Virus record (IMG/VR): IMGVR_UViG_3300048918_000117
Coordinates: 1 to 53,670 of that record
From: a virus
Direction: 5' to 3' (one strand)
DNA: 53,670 nucleotides
Position 1 is the stretch's first letter. Each line of letters opens with the position of its first letter. The position numbers and the translations under genes were made by a program. Shown here piece after piece: positions 48,985-53,670 of this stretch. The notes under the pieces were generated by a model. That model was not told the origin of the DNA. It worked only from the letters and a program-made list of their open reading frames with translations, and did not search any database.

Positions 48985-51131
48985 TACGTCGTTCCTATCT
49001 CTGGAATCCACATGAGACCGTCGAGGGTCATCCATGCGGTACCTGTCTTACCGACCATCTGACCATTGGGGGTGATGTCCACACGTCCACGTGCGTCGCC
49101 GCTCGGCTGGTTCTGGAGATACCCCGAGTCCAGGTTACTGAGAGCGTTGAGCGGCTTGGGCCGGAATGAGCGGTCAATCATGAACATGGCGGTACCAGCC
49201 GTGCCCATCGAGTAGAGACCGCGAGTGATAGCAATCTCTCCACGCATGCCGAAGGCCGGGTTGTTGAAGATGCTACCATAGGGCGACCAGCCCGCGACCT
49301 CTGGCTGCTTCCAGGTGATTGTGTTGGTCGCGATCGGCATGACCACGCCAGAGAGGCTGAGGTAGCCATTGGCTCCCCAGTTGGTTCCGGTCTTGAAGTT
49401 GATCGCGAGAGCACTGTGGCCGCTGAGACCGTTGTCCCAGCCGACAAAGCCCCAGATGCCGCCGTTGCCGACACAGATGTGGTGGCCTTGGTTATCCGGA
49501 GCGAGAGCACTCGTGAGACCGATAATACCGGTATTCGTCGTGGGGGCTGCAGAGGCATTGGTAACCATGCCCTGGATCCAGAAACAACCCCAGCTGTCAA
49601 GTGCCCAGCGGGGGTTAAGGCTGCTGCCACCTGCGAACTTGCTCCAGCCGTTGACGAAGGCAACCGCATTGGCCGTGCCCTGTGGTGCGACGTCTGTCCA
49701 GACGAGACCTGCAGCAGCGGTCGGCCAGCGGAGGCCGGTGAAGCTGATGTACTGACCGGCAGACAGTGCGATCGCGTTACGAACCTCGCCGTTGCCATAG
49801 ACGTACAGGCTGGCGGCAGTGTCGCTAAAGTTCGCCTGCACCATGATGTAAGCGGTAGACGGGATGTCGGGCCGAAGCTCTGGTGGGAGCGTGAAGAGCA
49901 GTGTACTGGCTGCGATAGCTCCCGAGCTCGGGATGACCAGTCCCTGAAGGATAGCGAAGCCGTCACTGGTCAGGCAGGCCTGTCCGAAGCACCAGTCGGT
50001 ACCGTAGTCTCGGTGGGCGGTCAGGGCGATGAGCGAGTTGAGCCGCCAGGAGCGGAGCGTGTTACGACCAAGGATCGTGTACTTGGTGTCGGTGCCACGA
50101 CCCATGTAGACACGGTCACCGACATAGGGAATGTAGCCACGGATGCTCAGGACATTGGAGACTGGGCTGCCGCTGTCGCGCATGACTGTGCAGGTACCGT
50201 CTGCATTGATGCCGGTTACGTTGCCATACGTGAGCAGGCGAGGATCAACGTAGCCTGCGACGTACGACTGATAGGCCGTTGTGATCGATGCGGTCTGTGC
50301 GGTGTCCTGAGTGTCGCTGTAGTTCTTGGCCAGGTTCATCTTGGCTGTGGCATCGGACGCCGCGTTGCCAGCGACGATGTTGTCCTGTGAAGTAGCCCAC
50401 GTCCTGGTGGCGTTGTCACGGGTAACCTCGTTGGCGACGATCGCGTTGTCGGCGTCGATACGAGCGCTGGTCTCGTTGGCCAGGTCAAGCGGGACGACGG
50501 CCTGTTTCCACGTCCAGTGGTTGAAGCCGTCTGCCATTGGTACGTAGTTGGCTGGGACGCCTGCAGCGGACAGGGAGCCGTTGACGCTCGTCCAGACGAG
50601 ATCGTATGGGCCGGGTCCGCTCTTCGAGAGCACGTCACCCTGAACACCACCGCCCGGGATGCGGAGCAGGTCGGGCGGCAGGGTGTGATCGATCGTGACG
50701 TGAACATCGTTCTGGCGGAGCAGCACGCTCGCCTGCTGAGCCGCATTGTTCGTGTCGTAGACCTCGTCGATCGAGGCGTACTCAGTGTTCGGCAGGAGCT
50801 TGATGTCACCGCGCAGCATGACAGTACTGTAGCCGCCGCTGATCATGGTCACGTTGTACTTGTAGGTACCGGCCTTGAGGTCGAGGTCGGAGGCCTGCAG
50901 GTTGAACCGCGTGTAGCCCATGATTGCGACCTCAGCGTAGGCCGGGACACTGAACAGGAAGTCGACGGAGCCGTCACGGTTCGGCTTGCCGACCGTGAAC
51001 GTGAACTCAGCGCCGGCGATGTCGAGGTACTTGTCTTTGGTCTCCTGGACCCAGAGACCGAAGGCAAAGCTCTTACGTTGCTCGATCTCGAGGATCAGTG
51101 TGTCTTGAGGCGTGTTGGTTAGCATGGGCAT
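48984..51131 (-). CDS. tail fibre/receptor-binding protein with conserved virion-anchor domain (715 aa)
   Basis: Residues 1-130 (QRKSFAFGLWVQE, LDIAGAEFTF, GYTRFNLQASDLD, SGGYSTVMLRGDIKLL) are clearly homologous to the N-terminus of the 287-aa protein at 52755-53618, and so mark a shared attachment domain resembling baseplate-upper-protein N-termini. A helical region near 290-380 contains coiled-coil-type repeats, and the C-terminal 350 residues are beta-rich, Gly/Trp-rich and end MTLDGLMWIPEIGTT, typical of a trimeric fibre tip. It probably recognises the cell surface. Start overlaps the Fn3 gene stop (TGATG). Confidence 0.75.
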   Translation of the reverse strand: MPMLTNTPQDTLILEIEQRKSFAFGLWVQETKDKYLDIAGAEFTFTVGKPNRDGSVDFLFSVPAYAEVAIMGYTRFNLQASDLDLKAGTYKYNVTMISGGYSTVMLRGDIKLLPNTEYASIDEVYDTNNAAQQASVLLRQNDVHVTIDHTLPPDLLRIPGGGVQGDVLSKSGPGPYDLVWTSVNGSLSAAGVPANYVPMADGFNHWTWKQAVVPLDLANETSARIDADNAIVANEVTRDNATRTWATSQDNIVAGNAASDATAKMNLAKNYSDTQDTAQTASITTAYQSYVAGYVDPRLLTYGNVTGINADGTCTVMRDSGSPVSNVLSIRGYIPYVGDRVYMGRGTDTKYTILGRNTLRSWRLNSLIALTAHRDYGTDWCFGQACLTSDGFAILQGLVIPSSGAIAASTLLFTLPPELRPDIPSTAYIMVQANFSDTAASLYVYGNGEVRNAIALSAGQYISFTGLRWPTAAAGLVWTDVAPQGTANAVAFVNGWSKFAGGSSLNPRWALDSWGCFWIQGMVTNASAAPTTNTGIIGLTSALAPDNQGHHICVGNGGIWGFVGWDNGLSGHSALAINFKTGTNWGANGYLSLSGVVMPIATNTITWKQPEVAGWSPYGSIFNNPAFGMRGEIAITRGLYSMGTAGTAMFMIDRSFRPKPLNALSNLDSGYLQNQPSGDARGRVDITPNGQMVGKTGTAWMTLDGLMWIPEIGTT

Positions 51132-52744
51132 CAGAGGGCCTGCTTCCACACACCGGCGACGTTGACCCAGAGCTCGGCAGACTTCCAGACTCCGGCGACG
51201 TTGACCCAGAGCTCGCCGTTTTTCCACACGGTAGCGACGTTGAGCCAGAGATCGTTCGTGCTGCCGCCACCACCTGTGGTCGCGAACTGCAGCACGGGCG
51301 AGGCGGAACCCTTGCCGTTGTTGGTCTCGGTCCAGACCTGTGCGTAGTAGGTCGTGGCAGGGGTCAGTTGATCGACGACCTGGGACAGCGAGCCGATGAC
51401 AGTGATGTCACGAACATTGGCCGTCATCGCCTTGTTCGAGGCGATACGGAGCGTGTAGCTGTTGATCGTAGCGCCGTTGAGCGCAGTCGGTGCAGCCCAC
51501 TGCAACGTAGCAGTCGTCGAGCCAGCGGTGTTGAGCGAGAGCGCTGGGGCGTTGGGGACATTGGCCAGCGTGGTGAACGCGGTCCAGGCACCATACGCTC
51601 CCCAGCCACCGCCGTTAGCGGTGTTGAACGCCGCCTGCGCGACGTAGTACGTCGTGCCGAGCGTGAGGCCTGTGAGGAAGATCGGGCTCCAGGTGTCCTG
51701 GGTGATCGTGTTAACGAGGCCGACGTCACTCGCGGTTGTGCTGACCTTGATACGCACCTGCGACGGAGCTGCACCGCCATTGTCAGCGATCGAGCCGAGC
51801 GAGCAGGTAGCGCTGGTGGACGTGACGTCGTACAGTGTGTAGCCGGTAGGGGCAGAGGGCGGTGCTCCAGGAATCTGGATGTTCGCCGTATCGCTCCATG
51901 CACTGTCACCGACGCTGTTGGTCATCTTGATGCGACCGTAGTACAGCGTGTTACGGCTCAGACCGCTGATGGTGAACGGAGAGGCGGTGGGGTTTGCAGT
52001 TAGCACACCCGTGGCAAAGGTCGGGTCGGTGCTGTACTGGAACGTCCTGGACGAGATTGCCGCGCCGCCGTTCGACGGATCGACGTACGCTAGAGTTGCA
52101 GTACTGCTTGTCGTGCTGCTGACAGTCGGTGCAGCAGGCTTGGACGGCTCGATGAGGGTGATTGCGTTGCCGGTACCCGACCAGCCGCCCCAGCCTACAG
52201 CGTTGTGGCCACGAGCACGCCAGTAGTACCGAGTGCCCTTGGTGAGACCGGTGATGTCACTCGTGCCATTGCTCGTGATGGTAACGACGTTGGCCGTAAA
52301 ACCTGCGTCCGTCGCGCGCTGCAGCTGCCACTGATCAACGGCTGCACCGCCTGTACCCTGGCTGCTGAACGACACACGCATGGTCGTGCCCGTGATGAGC
52401 GAGCATGCAGGCGTGGTCGGAGCAGGCGGGACGGTCGCACGGTTGACGGCAACAGGACCGGCAGTCGCAGGACCACCAAGACCGCTCGTGCCGGTCGCAC
52501 CCATCGTGAAGGTAGCGGTCGTGTTGGAGCTGACGGTGTACGAGGCGACAGTGACCTGGCCTGCACCGGCAGGAAAGTTGAACGTGCCACCAACATTGAC
52601 ACCGTTGATGTTGCCGGACCATGCGTTACCGCTGGTGTTGGTGGCGCTGTTCGTACACTTGACGATGAAGGAAACGGTAGAGCCGTTGTCGTCGATGATG
52701 ACTGTACCAGCTGTGCCGGTACCAGTCTGGGCGATGATGGTCAC
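51131..52744 (-). CDS. fibronectin type III-repeat virion protein (537 aa)
   Basis: After a small N-terminal beta-sandwich-like region (1-105) come four Fn3-like domains, each with Pro-rich starts and TxYYxRxxAxNxxG-like ends: near 108-205 (YYWRARGHNAVGWG), 206-300 (LYYGRIKMTNSVGD), 305-400 and 401-490 (TYYAQVWTETNNGKG). The C-terminus has three 13-residue repeats of the LWVNVAGVWKSAE type. Fn3 domains on phage virions bind carbohydrate weakly or act as spacers. It lies between the two anchor-domain proteins. Confidence 0.75.
   Translation of the reverse strand: MTIIAQTGTGTAGTVIIDDNGSTVSFIVKCTNSATNTSGNAWSGNINGVNVGGTFNFPAGAGQVTVASYTVSSNTTATFTMGATGTSGLGGPATAGPVAVNRATVPPAPTTPACSLITGTTMRVSFSSQGTGGAAVDQWQLQRATDAGFTANVVTITSNGTSDITGLTKGTRYYWRARGHNAVGWGGWSGTGNAITLIEPSKPAAPTVSSTTSSTATLAYVDPSNGGAAISSRTFQYSTDPTFATGVLTANPTASPFTISGLSRNTLYYGRIKMTNSVGDSAWSDTANIQIPGAPPSAPTGYTLYDVTSTSATCSLGSIADNGGAAPSQVRIKVSTTASDVGLVNTITQDTWSPIFLTGLTLGTTYYVAQAAFNTANGGGWGAYGAWTAFTTLANVPNAPALSLNTAGSTTATLQWAAPTALNGATINSYTLRIASNKAMTANVRDITVIGSLSQVVDQLTPATTYYAQVWTETNNGKGSASPVLQFATTGGGGSTNDLWLNVATVWKNGELWVNVAGVWKSAELWVNVAGVWKQAL
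51134..51250 (-). repeat. three 39-bp repeats at the 3' end of the Fn3 gene
   Basis: The last 39 codons consist of three 39-bp units encoding LWLNVATVWKNGE, LWVNVAGVWKSAE and LWVNVAGVWKQAL. Two adjacent units share the DNA segment GGCGACGTTGACCCAGAGCT on the plus strand. The repeats could vary in number by slippage. Confidence 0.75.
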
Positions 52745-52754
52745 ACGTCACCGC

Positions 52755-53618
52755 CTACGTGTACTTGATGTAGAGGTCTCCATCGCTACCACCGGATGGT
52801 GCAGCGGTACCCCGGCTGATGCCACGGAGATTGATGACCGTGGGAACGCGGGCATTGTTGAGAACGCCCGACGTCACGTCCGTAGCAGCGTTGACGTGGG
52901 TCGGAGTCAAGAAGTCCGAGGCGTTGTGCGTGACGATGTCGCCGAACGTCGGCAGGTTGTCGAGCTGCGTGTAGTCCTTGGTCAGACTGGCGAGCTTCGC
53001 GCGCTCTGCGATGGTCATGATGACCTTGTTGATACCGTCCGCGATCTGGTCGGCGGTAAGCGTCTGACCAGCGGCAACAGCACCAGCGAAGATCTGGTTG
53101 AGCATGTCCTCCATCATGTGCGTGAAGGTCGCCTGGCCTGGTGCGAGGATCGGGCCGGTCTTCACATACAGGACGCCCTGCTCGCGCATGGCAACACGGA
53201 GCGAAGTAGAGATCTGGTCACCGGGCATGTAGCTCTCGGTGGTGCTCGTGAACTCGGTGTTCTGAATGATCTCCAGAACACCCTGCACGATCGTGCTGGT
53301 ATACCCGCCCTCGGAGAGTACGATGCTGTATGCGTACTCGCCGGGCGCTTCATCGAGCTCGGACGCCTGGAGGTTGAACCTCGCGTATCCGAGGGCGGGT
53401 GTAACGATCTCAGCCGTCGAGTTGACGATGAGGTTGTCCGCGTCGCTCGAAGTCGAGGACGGGAAGTTCTTTTTGCGAACGACCATTCGGAGGGTCGAGC
53501 TCGCGATGTCGAGCGGGTTGCCGTTCTTGTCCTCCATCCAGAGGGCCAGCTGGAAAGACTTACGAGCCTGCAGACGCAGGATGGTCTGCTCCTCGGGGCT
53601 GTTACCGAGATAAGTCAT
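52755..53618 (-). CDS. receptor-binding-type/anchor protein (287 aa)
   Basis: The N-terminal 130 residues (QARKSFQLALWMED, LDIASSTLRMVV, GYARFNLQASELD, SEGGYTSTIVQGVLEII, NTEFTSTTE) are homologous to the N-terminus of the 715-aa fibre protein. The middle has a helical stretch (MMEDMLNQIFAGAVAAGQTL), and the C-terminus GTAAPSGGSDGDLYIKYT is a common fibre-end motif. It appears to be a shorter fibre or a co-fibre sharing the same virion attachment module. Its 5' end is duplicated at 1-91. Confidence 0.75.
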   Translation of the reverse strand: MTYLGNSPEEQTILRLQARKSFQLALWMEDKNGNPLDIASSTLRMVVRKKNFPSSTSSDADNLIVNSTAEIVTPALGYARFNLQASELDEAPGEYAYSIVLSEGGYTSTIVQGVLEIIQNTEFTSTTESYMPGDQISTSLRVAMREQGVLYVKTGPILAPGQATFTHMMEDMLNQIFAGAVAAGQTLTADQIADGINKVIMTIAERAKLASLTKDYTQLDNLPTFGDIVTHNASDFLTPTHVNAATDVTSGVLNNARVPTVINLRGISRGTAAPSGGSDGDLYIKYT

Positions 53619-53670
53619 GAGTCTTTCCTTTCATGGGAGTGGCGACGGCGAGGTAGGATCGCCCTCCCCA
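53528..53670. repeat. terminal overlap, right copy
   Basis: Identical to bases 1-143 except at 53654, 53664 and 53667. All three differences lie at the very end, within the second half of the 110-146 hairpin, where sequencing or assembly is likely to fail. Joining the ends gives a circle of about 53,527 bases. Confidence 0.9.

Noticed and set aside
53654-53667. Three sequence differences between the two terminal copies as biological variation
   Set aside because: They cluster in the last 17 bases of the contig inside a hairpin arm, where low-quality base calls are expected, and they break an otherwise perfect stem.
1-53670. Temperate lifestyle
   Set aside because: No integrase, excisionase, attachment-site-like tRNA fragment or immunity repressor is recognisable. 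The WhiB-like protein and the GTAACC array are the only regulators suggested, and neither implies lysogeny.

Overview
The window is an essentially complete genome of a lytic, tailed, probably podovirus-like phage of an actinobacterium. The evidence is a WhiB-family regulator (known only from actinobacteria and their phages), a GC-rich genome with GTG and TTG starts, and a capsid/short-tail gene set with no tape-measure or contractile-tail genes. The first 143 bases recur at the end (53528-53670) with three mismatches in the last 17 bases, so the contig closes into a circle and was opened inside a receptor-binding-type gene. No integrase or prophage repressor was recognised. From memory, unverified, Microbacterium podoviruses of about 54 kb with one gene above 13 kb have been described, and this genome resembles them.

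There are two opposed transcription blocks. The plus-strand early block (18287-35792) carries many small overlapping ORFs, including several zinc-finger proteins. It then has a DUF932 protein, a probable ssDNA-binding protein, a DUF2800-type PD-(D/E)XK nuclease, family A DNA polymerase, a RuvC-like resolvase, a WhiB-like factor, a DUF6378-like protein, an SF2 helicase, an SF3 helicase and a PrimPol-type primase: a nearly complete replication set. The minus-strand virion block starts at 17780, runs down through base 1, and continues from 53670 to 35725. In transcription order it encodes a 4497-residue giant protein, the portal, the probable major capsid protein, receptor-binding/fibre proteins, a lysis cassette (LAS-type endolysin plus membrane proteins), internal virion proteins, tail adaptor and nozzle proteins, a scaffold-like protein, the large terminase, and two small ORFs, one of which looks TerS-like. 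The blocks converge near 35.7 kb.

The control region (17781-19618) between the divergent blocks is the most unusual DNA. It holds an AT-rich island, a large cruciform or structured RNA (18722-18847) with a promoter-like sequence reading into it on the minus strand, a 12-bp iteron array (18961-19018), a 290-bp inverted-repeat complex with eleven GTAACC/GGTTAC half-sites mostly in 10-bp phase, three adjacent 6-bp hairpins with the same GGCT loop but different stems, and a 19-bp tandem repeat just before the early operon. This looks like a combined replication origin and early-promoter region.

The giant protein carries an A-D-T-D-G-D segment (residues 841-846) whose flanks align by eye with the catalytic NADFDGD region of RNA polymerase beta-prime. 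If that is right, it is an injected two-barrel RNA polymerase fused into an enormous virion protein, and the odd hairpins in the control region are candidate promoters for it.
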